Origin: Aliisedimentitalea scapharcae
Lineage (GTDB): Bacteria > Pseudomonadota > Alphaproteobacteria > Rhodobacterales > Rhodobacteraceae
NCBI RefSeq assembly: GCF_045277565.1
Contig: NZ_CP123584.1
Coordinates: 1,984,001-2,048,000 of the forward strand
DNA: 64,000 nucleotides
Direction of reading: 5' to 3'
Shown piece by piece: positions 43,925-53,607 of this stretch. The position numbers were made by a program, and so were the translations under genes. Position 1 is the first letter of the stretch. Each line of letters opens with the position of its first letter. The notes below the pieces were generated by a model, which worked only from the letters and a program-made list of their open reading frames with translations, searched no databases and was not told the origin of the DNA.

Positions 43925-44139
43925 GCCGGTTTGACTGGCCCGCGTTGATGCGGGCCGGGATCCAGTTCCTGCGGCTGACGCCGGAACAGTTCTGGGCGCT
44001 GACCCCAGCCGAACTGAAGTTGATGCTGGGTCAGGCGGCCGGAAAGGCACCGATGGGACGGGATGGATTGAACGCGCTGTTGGCCGCCTATCCCGACAGG
44101 GGACCAGCCGGTCCCGAACAAGGAGATGACGATGAGTGA
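43921..44139 (+). CDS. GTA g10.1, tail assembly chaperone
   Basis: A 72-residue protein of the small phage-tail chaperone type: FDWPALMRAGIQFLRLTPEQ, F-W-A-L-T-P-A-E-L and M-G-R-D-G-L-N-A-L-L-A-A-Y-P are characteristic. Start overlaps the end of g10, and its end overlaps the start of g11. It lies between tube and tape-measure genes as expected. Confidence 0.88.
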   Translation: MSRFDWPALMRAGIQFLRLTPEQFWALTPAELKLMLGQAAGKAPMGRDGLNALLAAYPDRGPAGPEQGDDDE

Positions 44140-44791
44140 TCAGGAAGCAATGGGCGATCTGGAGGACCAGGGAGCGGCGCTGTCGGATACGCTGGCTGAT
44201 GCGACTGCGATGGCGGCGGGGTTCAATGGTGAATTGCAACGCATTCGCGAAGCCTTTGCGACAACCAGCCGTGACGCCTTGGCCTTGGAACATGGGTTGT
44301 CCCGTGGATTGAGGCGGGCGTTGGATGGCGTCGTCTTTGATGGGATGAAGCTGTCAGATGCGCTCGAAACTGTGGCGCGGTCGATGATCAACGCCACCTA
44401 CTCGGCAGCGGTGCGACCCGTCACGGACCATTTGGGCGGGTTGTTGGCAAATGGGGTCACCAGCGTCGTGCAGGGCGTGTTGCCGTTTGCCGATGGCGGG
44501 TCCTTTTCCCAGGGGCGGGTGATGCCGTTTGCAAATGGGGGTGTGGTGAGCGGTCCTGTGACCTTTCCGATGCGCGGAGGCATGGGGCTGATGGGCGAGG
44601 CCGGACCCGAGGCAATCATGCCACTGACACGGGGGGCTGACGGAAGGCTGGGCGTACGGGCGCAGGGTGGCGGTGCCGTGAACGTGGTTATGAATATCTC
44701 GACGCCCGATGTTCAGGGTTTCAACCGCAGCCAGGGGCAGATTGCAGCACAGATGAGCCGGGCCTTGGGTCGGGCCAATCGTAATCGGTGA
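44132..44791 (+). CDS. GTA g11, tail tape measure protein
   Basis: A 219-residue tape measure, very short compared with phages and consistent with the short GTA tail. AGGAG is 6 nt before the ATG at 44132. It has N-terminal helices (EDQGAALSDTLADATAMAAG), the LSDALETVARSMINATYSAA segment, and the glycine-rich motif FADGGSFSQGRVMPFANGG with MGEAGPEAIMPLTRG, a hallmark of tape-measure C-termini. Confidence 0.92.
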   Translation: MSDQEAMGDLEDQGAALSDTLADATAMAAGFNGELQRIREAFATTSRDALALEHGLSRGLRRALDGVVFDGMKLSDALETVARSMINATYSAAVRPVTDHLGGLLANGVTSVVQGVLPFADGGSFSQGRVMPFANGGVVSGPVTFPMRGGMGLMGEAGPEAIMPLTRGADGRLGVRAQGGGAVNVVMNISTPDVQGFNRSQGQIAAQMSRALGRANRNR

Positions 44792-44802
44792 AGGAGCACG
44801 CC

Positions 44803-45435
44803 ATGAATTTTCACGATGTCAGATTCCCGGCTTCTCTGAGCTTTGGCTCGGTCGGGGGACCAGAGCGGCGCACGGACGTCGTCACGTTGGCCAATGGATT
44901 CGAGGAGCGTAACACGCCCTGGGCGCATTCACGTCGCCGCTATGATGCGGGCGTGGGAATGCGATCGCTGGATGATGTCGAAACGCTGATCTCTTTTTTC
45001 GAGGCGCGTCAGGGGCAGCTTTTTGGATTTCGCTGGAAAGACTGGGCGGATTTCAAATCTGGCCGCGCGTCTGGCGACATTGCTTATGACGATCAGGTGA
45101 TTGGGATGGGGGACGGTACGACAACCGTGTTCCAGTTGACCAAAACCTATCGGTCGGGTGTGTTCACCTATACCCGCCCGATTGTCAAACCTGCGGTCGG
45201 GACTGTTCGGGTTGGGATCGAGCAGGACGAATTGCGTGACGGGGTCGAATATGAGGTCGATGCAACATCTGGTTTGATCACCTTCGACCAGCCGCCACAA
45301 GAGACCATGGTCATTACGGCGGGGTTCGAATTTGACGTTCCAGTGCGCTTTGATACCGACCGTATCCAAACCAGTGTTGCCAGCTTTCAAGCCGGTGACG
45401 TTCCCAATGTGCCAGTTGTGGAGGTGCGGGTCTGA
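44803..45435 (+). CDS. GTA g12, distal tail protein (DUF2460)
   Basis: A 210-residue protein with AAGGAG 6 nt before the ATG at 44803. DUF2460 features are MNFHDVRFPASLSFGSVGGP, the RNTPWAHSRRRYDAG block, QGQLFGFRWKDWADFKS and FDVPVRFDTDRI. In the R. capsulatus GTA this is the distal tail protein at the end of the tube. The stop and the g13 start share one base. Confidence 0.93.
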   Translation: MNFHDVRFPASLSFGSVGGPERRTDVVTLANGFEERNTPWAHSRRRYDAGVGMRSLDDVETLISFFEARQGQLFGFRWKDWADFKSGRASGDIAYDDQVIGMGDGTTTVFQLTKTYRSGVFTYTRPIVKPAVGTVRVGIEQDELRDGVEYEVDATSGLITFDQPPQETMVITAGFEFDVPVRFDTDRIQTSVASFQAGDVPNVPVVEVRV

Positions 45436-46322
45436 TGGCTGGTATGGATGCAGCGTTTCAGGCGCATGTCGAGACCGGGTTGACCACATTGTGCCGGTGC
45501 TGGGCAATCACGCGCGCAGATGGCATGACCTATGGGTTCACGGATCATGATTGCCGCCTGGAGTTTGAAGGGATCGACTTCAAGGCTGATACGGGCTTGT
45601 CTGCGCTGTCCTTGCAGCAAAGTACCGGGCTTTCGGTTGATAACACCGAGGCAATTGGCGCACTGAGCGATGCGGCGATCCGCGAAGAGGACATCGAAGC
45701 AGGTCGGTTTGACGGGGCCGAGGTCCGGGCCTGGTTGGTCAATTGGGCAGATGTGACGGTGCGGTGGCTACAGTTTCGGGGCACCATTGGTGAATTGCGG
45801 CGAGGTAGCGGAGCCTTTCATGCCGAGCTGCGCGGTCTAACCGAGGCATTGAACCGCCCTATGGGCCGGGTTTTTCAGAAACCGTGTACGGCGGTTCTGG
45901 GGGATGGGAGTTGTCGCTTTGACATGGAAACCCCCGGCTATGCGGCCGAATTGACTGTGGGGAGTGTGGACGACGCGCAGAACTTTCAATGGGACGCGTT
46001 GAATGGGTTTGAGCCGGGTTGGTTTGGCAAGGGGCGGCTGGTTGTCACCACGGGAGCTGCGGCGGGGCTGTGGGGGATGATCAAGTCCGACACATTCCAA
46101 GGGAGCCAGCGCGTTATCGAACTATGGGAACCCATTCGTGCCAAGGTTTCCGCCGGGGATCAAATCCGGCTGGAAGCTGGGTGTGACAAGCGGATGGAGA
46201 CCTGTCGGCTGAAATTCAACAATTTGCTTAATTATCAGGGCTTTCCGGATATTCCGGGTGAAGACTGGATGTTGGCCGTTCCCAAGCAAGCGGGAACCAA
46301 CTCGGGGGGGAGCCTGAGGTGA
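45435..46322 (+). CDS. GTA g13, hub protein (DUF2163)
   Basis: A 295-residue baseplate hub protein. DUF2163 features are the early C-R-C-W and ITRADGMTYGFTDHD motif, SALSLQQSTGLSVDN, and the C-terminal cysteine-containing part GCDKRMETCRLKFNN with F-P-D-I-P-G. In the GTA structure the equivalent protein binds an iron-sulfur cluster through such cysteines (recalled, not tested). Start and stop overlap with both neighbours. Confidence 0.93.
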   Translation: MAGMDAAFQAHVETGLTTLCRCWAITRADGMTYGFTDHDCRLEFEGIDFKADTGLSALSLQQSTGLSVDNTEAIGALSDAAIREEDIEAGRFDGAEVRAWLVNWADVTVRWLQFRGTIGELRRGSGAFHAELRGLTEALNRPMGRVFQKPCTAVLGDGSCRFDMETPGYAAELTVGSVDDAQNFQWDALNGFEPGWFGKGRLVVTTGAAAGLWGMIKSDTFQGSQRVIELWEPIRAKVSAGDQIRLEAGCDKRMETCRLKFNNLLNYQGFPDIPGEDWMLAVPKQAGTNSGGSLR

Positions 46323-46765
46323 ACACCGATCCACAGAAAATTGCGCAGGTTGCGCGCAGCTGGATTGGGACCCCCTATCGACATCAGGCGGCTACCCGTG
46401 GTGCGGGCAGTGATTGTCTGGGGTTGGTGCGCGGGGTGTGGCGAGAGGTGGTGGGCCAGGAACCCACGGCGGTGCCCGCCTATAGCATGGACTGGTCGGA
46501 ACCTCAGGGTGACGAGCGTCTGTGGCGGGCAGCGAGACGCTATCTGAAAACCAAGCCGCTGCAACATGAAGCGGTGGGAGACGTGATCCTGTTTCGGATG
46601 CGCAGTTCGGCGGTGGCCAAGCATCTGGGGATTGTCGTCGAGGTCGCACAACATGCCCGGTTTGTTCATGCCTATGCGGGGCATGGCGTAGTTGAAAGCC
46701 CACTGAGCGGCCCCTGGCGCCGCCGAATTGTCGGGCGATTCGAATATCCAATGGAGATGCGGTAA
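46319..46765 (+). CDS. GTA g14, NlpC/P60 peptidoglycan peptidase
   Basis: A 148-residue cell-wall peptidase starting at GTG (46319), overlapping the g13 stop as GTGA. The catalytic cysteine is in G-S-D-C-L-G-L-V, and the histidine is in A-K-H-L-G-I-V-V. It would open the recipient murein during DNA delivery. The last base is shared with the g15 ATG. Confidence 0.93.
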   Translation: MNTDPQKIAQVARSWIGTPYRHQAATRGAGSDCLGLVRGVWREVVGQEPTAVPAYSMDWSEPQGDERLWRAARRYLKTKPLQHEAVGDVILFRMRSSAVAKHLGIVVEVAQHARFVHAYAGHGVVESPLSGPWRRRIVGRFEYPMEMR

Positions 46766-49700
46766 TGACAACGATTGTTCTTTCTGCTGCGGGCGCAGCC
46801 ATAGGTGGCGCGGCTGGCGGCGCTGTTGCGGGATTGTCGTCGGTTGCGGTTGGCCGCGCTGCTGGTGCGATTTTGGGGCGGGTCATTGACCAGCGTTTGT
46901 TGGGGGCGGGTGCAGAGTCGGTTGCCACCGGCAAGGTTGAACGGTTTCGGCTGACTCACGCGGCCGAAGGGGCTCCGATTTCACAGGTATTCGGGCGGAT
47001 GCGTGTTGGCGGTCAGGTCATATGGGCAACGGACTTTCAGGAATCTTCGACCACCACCGGTGGCGGAAAGGGCGCACCCAGCACACCCAGAACCACAACG
47101 TATAGCTATACGGTGTCGCTGGCGATCGCGGTCTGCGAAGGCGAAGTGACCAGCATTGGCCGGGTGTGGGCAGACGGTGAAGAAGTTGCGCGTGACGATC
47201 TGAACATGCGTGTCTATCTGGGGGCCGAGGACCAGTTGCCCGACCCGACCATGGAAGCCGTAGAAGGAGTCGGGCAGGTGCCGGCCTATCGCGGCACCGC
47301 CTATGTTGTGATGGAGGATTTGTCGCTCGAGGCCTTTGGCAATCGAGTGCCGCAATTTTCGTTTGAAGTGGTACGCGCGGAGCAACCAGAGGCACAGGAT
47401 TTCGACACAGATCTGGGCCAGATTATCCGAGGTGTAGCTCTTATGCCGGGGACGGGCGAATATACGCTGGCCAGCGAGCCTGTCTTTTATTCTGATGGAC
47501 CCGCCAGCAAATGGGGCGCGAATACCAATTCTCCGTCGGGCAAGACCGACTTGGAAACCTCATTGCAACATCTGGACGAAGAGCTTCCGGCCAGCGATGC
47601 AGCATCTTTGGTTGTGTCCTGGTTTGGAAATGATCTGCGCTGCGGAGCATGTCAGGTTGTTCCGAAAATGGAAAAGCGGAGCGTCGAGGGGATCAATATG
47701 CCCTGGCGTGTTGGCGGGCTGACCCGGGCCACGGCTGATGAAATGCGTGTTGAGAATGGGCGTCCCATTTATGGGGGCACACCGTCGGATGATGCGGTTG
47801 TTCAGGCTATTCGTCATATGGCGGATGCGGGGCGACGTGTCATGTTCTATCCGTTTATCCTGATGGATCAGCCTGTTGACAACGGGTTGGCAGACCCATG
47901 GACCGGCAATGATCATCAGCCGCATTTGCCCTGGCGTGGGCGGATCACTTTGTCCACAGCCCCAGGGCAGGATGGAACGCCGGATCAGACGGCGGGAGCG
48001 GATGCCGAAGTGGCGGCCTTCTTTGGCGCAGCGACGGCTGCCGATTTTGTGATCGGTGATGGCGTTGTCTCTTATACAGGACCAGACGAATGGGGGATGC
48101 GCCGTTTCATTCTTCACAACGCGGCGCTGTGTGCGGCTGCGGGTGGGGTTGACTCCTTTTGCATCGGTTCGGAAATGCGCGGTTTGACGCAGATCCGCGG
48201 TGCCTCCGGGTTTCCCGCAGTACAGGCGCTGATCGCGCTGGCAGCTGAGGTGCGCGCCATACTGGGGCCGGACACCAAGATCGGCTATGCAGCAGATTGG
48301 TCGGAGTATTTTGGCTATCAGCCCACGAAGGAACCGGGAGATCGGTATTTCCATCTGGATCCATTGTGGGCCGATGCAAATATCGATTTTGTCGGGATCG
48401 ATAATTACATGCCAGTGTCCGATTGGCGGGATGCACCTGACCATATCGACAAAGCCGCGGGCTGGAACAGCATTTATGACCTGGGTTATCTGCGCAGCAA
48501 TGTCGAAGGCGGGGAGGGATATGATTGGTATTATCACTCACCCGAAGCCGAGGCGGCGCAGATTCGGACGCCGATTGCAGATCTGGCGCATGGAGAGGAC
48601 TGGATCTGGCGCTACAAGGATATGCGCGGGTGGTGGAGCAATCCGCATTACGAACGGATTGGAGGCCTGCGTCAGGCAGCACCAACTGATTGGGTCCCTC
48701 AGTCCAAGCCGATCTGGTTTACCGAACTGGGCTGTGCATCGGTTGATAAAGGGACCAATCAACCCAATAAGTTCCTGGATCCGAAGTCTTCTGAATCCAG
48801 TTTGCCCAAGTTTTCGACCGGGCATCGGGATGATTTGATTCAGCGGCAGTATCTGAAGGCAGTTCTCGGATACTGGGGGGAAGAAACAAACAATCCCGTG
48901 TCCGAAGTTTACGCCGAGCCAATGATCGACATGCAGAATGCGTTCGTCTGGGCGTGGGACGTACGTCCCTTTCCGGTGTTTCCGAACAATCGTTACCTGT
49001 GGAGCGATGGCACCAACTATGCGCGTGGGCATTGGTTGAACGGCAAAGTGGGTGCGCGCACGCTGGCATCGGTCGTAAAAGAGATCTGTGTCCGGTCGGG
49101 CGTGTCCAACATCGACACCTCAGGATTGTATGGCGTGGTGCGTGGATATGTCATCGACCAGGTTTCAGATGCGCGTGCGGCCTTGCAGCCTCTTATGCTG
49201 CGGTACGGTTTTGACGCGATTGAACGCGATGGCGTATTGCGGTTCGTGATGCGGGATGGGTTGGACGCGGCTGTGATTGACCTGTCGCAACTGGCCGAAA
49301 CAGATGAAACTGATGCGGTCGTCGACCACGCCCGCGAAGCCGATGCCGAATTGGTCGGGCGCGTGCGTTTGCAATTCCTTCAGTCGGGTGCAGATCATGA
49401 GGTCCTTGCCGAAGAAGTGGTTCTGCCCGAGCACGCGACTCATGCGGTCAGTTCCAGCGAACTGCCCCTGTCAATGACCCGGGCCGAAGCGCGCCATGTG
49501 GTTGAACGCTGGTTGGCCGAATCTCGTGTGTCTCGCGACACTGTGCGATTTGCCTTGCCGCCGTCGCGAATTGCGCTGGGCGCTGGAGACGTGGTCAAAC
49601 TGCCCGTAGGGGAAGGCAAGGATGCGCTGTTCCGGATTGACCGGGTCGAGCAGTCAGGGTTGCAGTTGATCGAAGCCGTTCGGATCGAACCAGAGGTGTA

Positions 49701-50694
49701 TACCCCCTCTGAACAACCCGAAGACCTGCCGTCCGCCAAGGCCTTTGTTGCGCCTACACCGGTCTTGCCGTTTTTCATGGATTTGCCATTGATGACCGGC
49801 GACGAAGTGCCCCATGCCCCCCACGTTGCAGTAACTGCAACGCCTTGGCCGGGTACCGTGGCTCTTTACGGCTCGGGAAGCGATGACAACTATGTTCTGG
49901 ATGAAATCATTGCAGCCCGGTCGATTATCGGGGCAACGGAAAGCCCGTTGGCGTGGGCGCGGTCCGGTGTCTGGGACGAAGGGGTGGCGGTTCAGGTCAA
50001 GCTGTTCAATGGCGCATTGGAAAGCCGGTACAAGGCTGCGGTTCTGAACGGTGCCAACCTGGCAGCAATTGGAGATGGGACCAGCGGAAATTGGGAGCTG
50101 TTCCAATTCCGCACAGCAGATCTGATCGCACCTGACACCTATCTGCTGTCCGGGCGTCTGCGGGGGCAATTGGGGAGTGACGGTCTGATGCCGGATGCCT
50201 GGCCGCAAGGGTCGTCATTCGTCCTGTTGGATCGCACCCAGGTGCAGATTGACCTGACCAGCGCACAACGGCGAATTTCTCGTCACTATCGCATTGGCCC
50301 GGCGCGGCGCCCCTATAGCGATCCGTCCTATGTGCATCTGACCGAGGCGTTTGACGGGAATGGCCTGAGACCCTATGCGCCGAGCCACCTGCGTGCTGTG
50401 AGCCAACCGTCCGGTGATCTGGTGCTCAGCTGGGTCCGTCGCACACGAATTGACGGAGACGCCTGGGACAATGCCGAGGTGCCCCTGGGGGAAGAGAGCG
50501 AGCATTATCGGGTGCGTGTGCTGGAAGGCAATTCGGTTCTGAGAGAGGTTGAAGTAACAACGCCTGCCTGGATCTATACGGATGCACAACAGGCGGCCGA
50601 CGGGGCGAGCGCAGCGATAGACATCGAGGTCGCTCAGGTTTCCGTACGTTATGGGCCCGGCTTGCCGCGACGCATCACGGTCGGAGCCAGTTGA
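46765..50694 (+). CDS. GTA g15, host-interaction hub (glycoside hydrolase-like megatron)
   Basis: A 1309-residue baseplate protein. The glycine/alanine-rich N-terminus (about 1-45) is followed by a beta region. The TIM-barrel glycosidase-like GTA domain spans about 430-760 (DSFCIGSEMRGLTQIRG, KIGYAADWSEYFGYQP, DFVGIDNYMPVSDW, KPIWFTELGCASVDKG). A phage-tail_3 domain follows (about 780-950) and then a C-terminal beta region. It carries the receptor-facing fibre function in the R. capsulatus GTA. The length is typical. Confidence 0.95.
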   Translation: MTTIVLSAAGAAIGGAAGGAVAGLSSVAVGRAAGAILGRVIDQRLLGAGAESVATGKVERFRLTHAAEGAPISQVFGRMRVGGQVIWATDFQESSTTTGGGKGAPSTPRTTTYSYTVSLAIAVCEGEVTSIGRVWADGEEVARDDLNMRVYLGAEDQLPDPTMEAVEGVGQVPAYRGTAYVVMEDLSLEAFGNRVPQFSFEVVRAEQPEAQDFDTDLGQIIRGVALMPGTGEYTLASEPVFYSDGPASKWGANTNSPSGKTDLETSLQHLDEELPASDAASLVVSWFGNDLRCGACQVVPKMEKRSVEGINMPWRVGGLTRATADEMRVENGRPIYGGTPSDDAVVQAIRHMADAGRRVMFYPFILMDQPVDNGLADPWTGNDHQPHLPWRGRITLSTAPGQDGTPDQTAGADAEVAAFFGAATAADFVIGDGVVSYTGPDEWGMRRFILHNAALCAAAGGVDSFCIGSEMRGLTQIRGASGFPAVQALIALAAEVRAILGPDTKIGYAADWSEYFGYQPTKEPGDRYFHLDPLWADANIDFVGIDNYMPVSDWRDAPDHIDKAAGWNSIYDLGYLRSNVEGGEGYDWYYHSPEAEAAQIRTPIADLAHGEDWIWRYKDMRGWWSNPHYERIGGLRQAAPTDWVPQSKPIWFTELGCASVDKGTNQPNKFLDPKSSESSLPKFSTGHRDDLIQRQYLKAVLGYWGEETNNPVSEVYAEPMIDMQNAFVWAWDVRPFPVFPNNRYLWSDGTNYARGHWLNGKVGARTLASVVKEICVRSGVSNIDTSGLYGVVRGYVIDQVSDARAALQPLMLRYGFDAIERDGVLRFVMRDGLDAAVIDLSQLAETDETDAVVDHAREADAELVGRVRLQFLQSGADHEVLAEEVVLPEHATHAVSSSELPLSMTRAEARHVVERWLAESRVSRDTVRFALPPSRIALGAGDVVKLPVGEGKDALFRIDRVEQSGLQLIEAVRIEPEVYTPSEQPEDLPSAKAFVAPTPVLPFFMDLPLMTGDEVPHAPHVAVTATPWPGTVALYGSGSDDNYVLDEIIAARSIIGATESPLAWARSGVWDEGVAVQVKLFNGALESRYKAAVLNGANLAAIGDGTSGNWELFQFRTADLIAPDTYLLSGRLRGQLGSDGLMPDAWPQGSSFVLLDRTQVQIDLTSAQRRISRHYRIGPARRPYSDPSYVHLTEAFDGNGLRPYAPSHLRAVSQPSGDLVLSWVRRTRIDGDAWDNAEVPLGEESEHYRVRVLEGNSVLREVEVTTPAWIYTDAQQAADGASAAIDIEVAQVSVRYGPGLPRRITVGAS

Positions 50695-50990
50695 TGCGAC
50701 CGGTTTTGCACGGTGATGTTTCGTCGGCTGCACGGGTATTGTTACGTGTTCCCCGGACCGCCCGTGCGGCAGTGTGCAACAAGATGATTGATGAAGCTGA
50801 GGCGGCGGACAGTCATGTCCGTCGCTTTGGCACGTTGCACCCGTTGTTCGGGAATGGCTCCTTGATGTCATCGGCGCGCAAACGCATCCTTGCGGACGAG
50901 CCAGGATTTGATGATCTGGACTATTGTGCCTGTTTCGAATTGGTACTGAGGTGCCTGACCAGCTTCCATCTCAGCCGGAGGCGCAGCTGA
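50694..50990 (+). CDS. Small conserved gene after the GTA cluster
   Basis: A 98-residue protein whose ATG overlaps the g15 stop, so it is translationally coupled to the cluster. It has LLRVPRTARAAVCNKMIDEA and HVRRFGTLHPLFGNGSLM blocks, the latter recalling short proteins found directly after GTA genes in Rhodobacterales. Its role is unknown; adaptor or regulatory functions are guesses. The final 20 bp overlap the convergent DksA-type gene. Confidence 0.7.
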   Translation: MRPVLHGDVSSAARVLLRVPRTARAAVCNKMIDEAEAADSHVRRFGTLHPLFGNGSLMSSARKRILADEPGFDDLDYCACFELVLRCLTSFHLSRRRS

Positions 50991-51309
50991 TACATCTGGT
51001 GGCGATCAGGTTCAGCTTGAGGCGCGCGGTCGGAATGTCATCGCCACAATCCTCGCAATAACCATAGTCATCCTCTTGCAAGCGAGCCAGCGCCTGATGC
51101 AGCAGATGTTCTTCCTGATCGCGCCTGGTGCGCTGGGCGTTGGCCATGGCCTGGTTCTGCAATGCATCCATGCGGCTCAGCCGTCCAACGGATTGTTGAT
51201 CCAGCGTGACAATGGCCTGACCCTCTTTACCCAACGCGTTTTCATCCTGCAATTCCTGCAATCGCGCATGGATCAGGGCCTGAAATTCGTTGATTTCTAA
51301 GGGCGTCAT
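50971..51309 (-). CDS. TraR/DksA-type zinc-finger protein
   Basis: A 112-residue protein with an N-terminal coiled-coil (about 5-75) and a C-terminal zinc finger, C-E-D-C-G ... C-I-S-C. This layout suits RNA-polymerase secondary-channel binding proteins. It lacks the Asp-x-x-Asp-Ala tip of true DksA in an obvious form and is shorter than DksA (about 150), so it may be a specialised paralogue. It is convergent with the last GTA-linked gene. Confidence 0.88.
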   Translation of the reverse strand: MTPLEINEFQALIHARLQELQDENALGKEGQAIVTLDQQSVGRLSRMDALQNQAMANAQRTRRDQEEHLLHQALARLQEDDYGYCEDCGDDIPTARLKLNLIATRCISCASG

Positions 51310-51392
51310 AGAGAAAAAAGATCCTTCGACGGATTGCGTTTGGTCATTTCTGGTTTAGATGCGTATTCTAGGCAGAGAAAGGATACGATGCC

Positions 51393-52202
51393 ATGTTTGA
51401 ACCGCGCAAGACCATTGCCTCGGTTGATCCTGTCTGGGACCGGATCACCAGAGAAGCTCAGGAGGCCGTCCAGAAGCAGCCACTGATGGGGGGATTGATC
51501 CACGCCTGTATCCTGCATCACAGCAATATCGAGAAGGCTTTGTCCTATCGGATTTCCGCGAAACTCTGTTCGAATGAAATGTCGATGACGATGTTGCGGG
51601 AGATCGTTGACGGGGCCTATGCGGCAGATCCGACAATTGTTGACGCAGCCCGCGCAGATCTGATGGCGGTACACGACCGAGATCCGGCCTGCCATCGTTT
51701 GTTGCAACCGATCCTGTATTTCAAAGGCTATCAGGCCATGCAGGCCTATCGGGTGTCGCATTGGCTGTGGCATCAGGGACAGGAAGACCTGGCGTTTTTC
51801 TTTCAGATGCGCGCGTCCGAGATCTTCGGGATCGACATTCACCCCGGCGCACGGATCGGCAAAGGTATCATGATCGACCATGCCCATTCGATCGTCATTG
51901 GGGAAACTGCTGTTGTCGGCGACAATGTATCAATGCTGCATTCGGTAACATTGGGCGGGACCGGCAAGGAAGAAGAGGATCGCCATCCCAAGATCGAAGA
52001 TGGCGTTCTGATCGGAGCCGGGGCCAAGATCCTGGGCAACATTCGCGTCGGCCATTGCAGCCGCATCGCCGCCGGTTCCGTGGTGCTGTCCGAAGTGCCG
52101 CCCTGCACAACGGTGGCTGGTATTCCTGCGAAAATCGTTGGAGAGGCCGGATGCGATCAACCGTCGATCTCGATGGATCACATGCTGGGCAAGAACCAGT
52201 AA
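51393..52202 (+). CDS. cysE: Serine O-acetyltransferase
   Basis: A 269-residue enzyme making O-acetylserine for cysteine synthesis. The N-terminal helical SATase domain (about 20-125) is followed by a left-handed beta-helix with hexapeptide repeats. The catalytic histidine/aspartate region is GKGIMIDHAHSIVIGETAVV, then GDNVSMLHSVTLGG, and I-E-D-G-V-L-I-G-A-G-A-K-I. GGAT/AAGGATA lies before the ATG. It would be feedback-inhibited by cysteine and bound to CysK through its C-terminus. Confidence 0.96.
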   Translation: MFEPRKTIASVDPVWDRITREAQEAVQKQPLMGGLIHACILHHSNIEKALSYRISAKLCSNEMSMTMLREIVDGAYAADPTIVDAARADLMAVHDRDPACHRLLQPILYFKGYQAMQAYRVSHWLWHQGQEDLAFFFQMRASEIFGIDIHPGARIGKGIMIDHAHSIVIGETAVVGDNVSMLHSVTLGGTGKEEEDRHPKIEDGVLIGAGAKILGNIRVGHCSRIAAGSVVLSEVPPCTTVAGIPAKIVGEAGCDQPSISMDHMLGKNQ

Positions 52203-52217
52203 GAAAACGTAATGAAC

Positions 52218-52266
52218 AAACAAAAAAGCCCCGCCTCGAGTTGTTCGAGGCGGGGCTTTTTTGTTT
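52218..52266. terminator. Bidirectional terminator between cysE and pdhC
   Basis: Perfect 22-bp arms (52218-52239 and 52245-52266) around a GTTGT loop; GC-rich near the loop, with A/T-rich ends giving T-runs on both strands. It serves both convergent genes. Confidence 0.95.
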
Positions 52267-52283
52267 GTTTGCTGGCCTCCTGA

Positions 52284-53606
52284 TCAGGCCAGCATGACCA
52301 ATGGATTTTCCAGATTGTCCACGATCGCTTTGAGCAATTCGGCCCCCAACGCGCCATCAATCACACGGTGATCCACCGACATTGTCACCGACATCACGGT
52401 CGCAACCGTCAGCTCACCGTCATCACCAACGACAGGTTTCTTGACACCGGTGCCCACCGCCAGAATGCCGGCGTGTGGAGGATTTACGATGGCGTCGAAA
52501 TTGTCGATGCCGAACATGCCCAGATTAGAAATCGCAAATGTGCCGCCCTGATATTCATGGGGCGCAAGCTTGCGCTCCCGCGCGCGGGAAGCCAGATCTT
52601 TCATCTCGCCCGACAAGGCCGACAGCGATTTGACGTCGGCGTCTTGCAGTACCGGGGTGAACAACCCGCCTTCGATGGCGACGGCGACGGCCACATCTGA
52701 TGACTTCAACTGGAGCACCCGATCTCCGGCCCAGACCGCATTACAGGCGGGAACCTGTTGCAGGGCATTGGCAACGGCCTTGATGATGAAATCATTCACC
52801 GACAGTTTGACGCCACGCCCTTCGAGTTTTTTGTTCAGCTGCCCACGGAATGCCAGCAAGGCGTCCAACTTGATATCGCGGCGCAGATAGAAATGCGGGA
52901 TGGTTTGTTTGGCCTCGGACAGACGCGCTGCAATGGTCTTGCGCATACCATCCAGAGTGATTTCCTCGTATTCGCGCCCCTCGTACATACGCGCCACCAT
53001 ATCGGCGCTGGGGCCGGTCAGTGCAGGCGCAGCTGCCACCGCAGTTGCTGCGCCAGATGCCGAAGCCGCAGCTGGACCCGTTGCGGCGGGTTGCACGGCG
53101 ACTGTTGCGCTTTCAACATCAGCCTTGACGATCCGCCCGCGGGGCCCCGAGCCAGTGACCTGGGCCAGGTCCAACCCTTTGTCCGCTGCAATCCGGCGGG
53201 CCAGAGGCGATGCAAAGATGCGATTGCCGTCCGCGGCCACAGGGGCTGCCGGTGCAGGGGCAGGGGCCCCAGTGGGTGCAGGCGCGGCTTTGGAGGCGGT
53301 GTCGGCTGAGGGGGCAGCGGACGGCGCAGCAGCTGATGCCGTCGTGATGTCGGCAGCGGATTCACCATCTTCCAGCAACACCGCGATCGCAGTGTTGACC
53401 TTGACGGCTTCGGTGCCTTCGGGGATCAGGATCTTGCCGATGACACCCTCGTCAACGGCTTCGAACTCCATGGTCGCCTTGTCGGTTTCTATTTCGGCCA
53501 GCAGGTCGCCGGATGAGACGGTATCGCCTTCCTTCACCAGCCATTTTGCCAGCGTGCCTTCCTCCATCGTCGGGGAAAGGGCAGGCATTAGGATTTCGGT
53601 GGGCAT
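52284..53606 (-). CDS. pdhC: Pyruvate dehydrogenase E2, dihydrolipoyl acetyltransferase
   Basis: A 440-residue E2 core subunit. The start at 53606 (MPTEILMPALSPTM) is the family start. An N-terminal lipoyl domain with the modified lysine in E-T-D-K-A-T-M-E is followed by an Ala/Pro linker, a peripheral-subunit-binding domain (about 140-175; FASPLARRIAADKG) and a C-terminal acetyltransferase domain with D-H-R-V-I-D-G. It transfers acetyl groups to CoA at the core of the complex. A terminator follows. Confidence 0.97.
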   Translation of the reverse strand: MPTEILMPALSPTMEEGTLAKWLVKEGDTVSSGDLLAEIETDKATMEFEAVDEGVIGKILIPEGTEAVKVNTAIAVLLEDGESAADITTASAAAPSAAPSADTASKAAPAPTGAPAPAPAAPVAADGNRIFASPLARRIAADKGLDLAQVTGSGPRGRIVKADVESATVAVQPAATGPAAASASGAATAVAAAPALTGPSADMVARMYEGREYEEITLDGMRKTIAARLSEAKQTIPHFYLRRDIKLDALLAFRGQLNKKLEGRGVKLSVNDFIIKAVANALQQVPACNAVWAGDRVLQLKSSDVAVAVAIEGGLFTPVLQDADVKSLSALSGEMKDLASRARERKLAPHEYQGGTFAISNLGMFGIDNFDAIVNPPHAGILAVGTGVKKPVVGDDGELTVATVMSVTMSVDHRVIDGALGAELLKAIVDNLENPLVMLA

Positions 53607-53607
53607 G

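Noticed and set aside
36579..50990. Prophage rather than GTA
   Set aside because: There is no integrase, replication, repressor or attachment site, the tape measure is very short and the gene order equals the R. capsulatus-type GTA.
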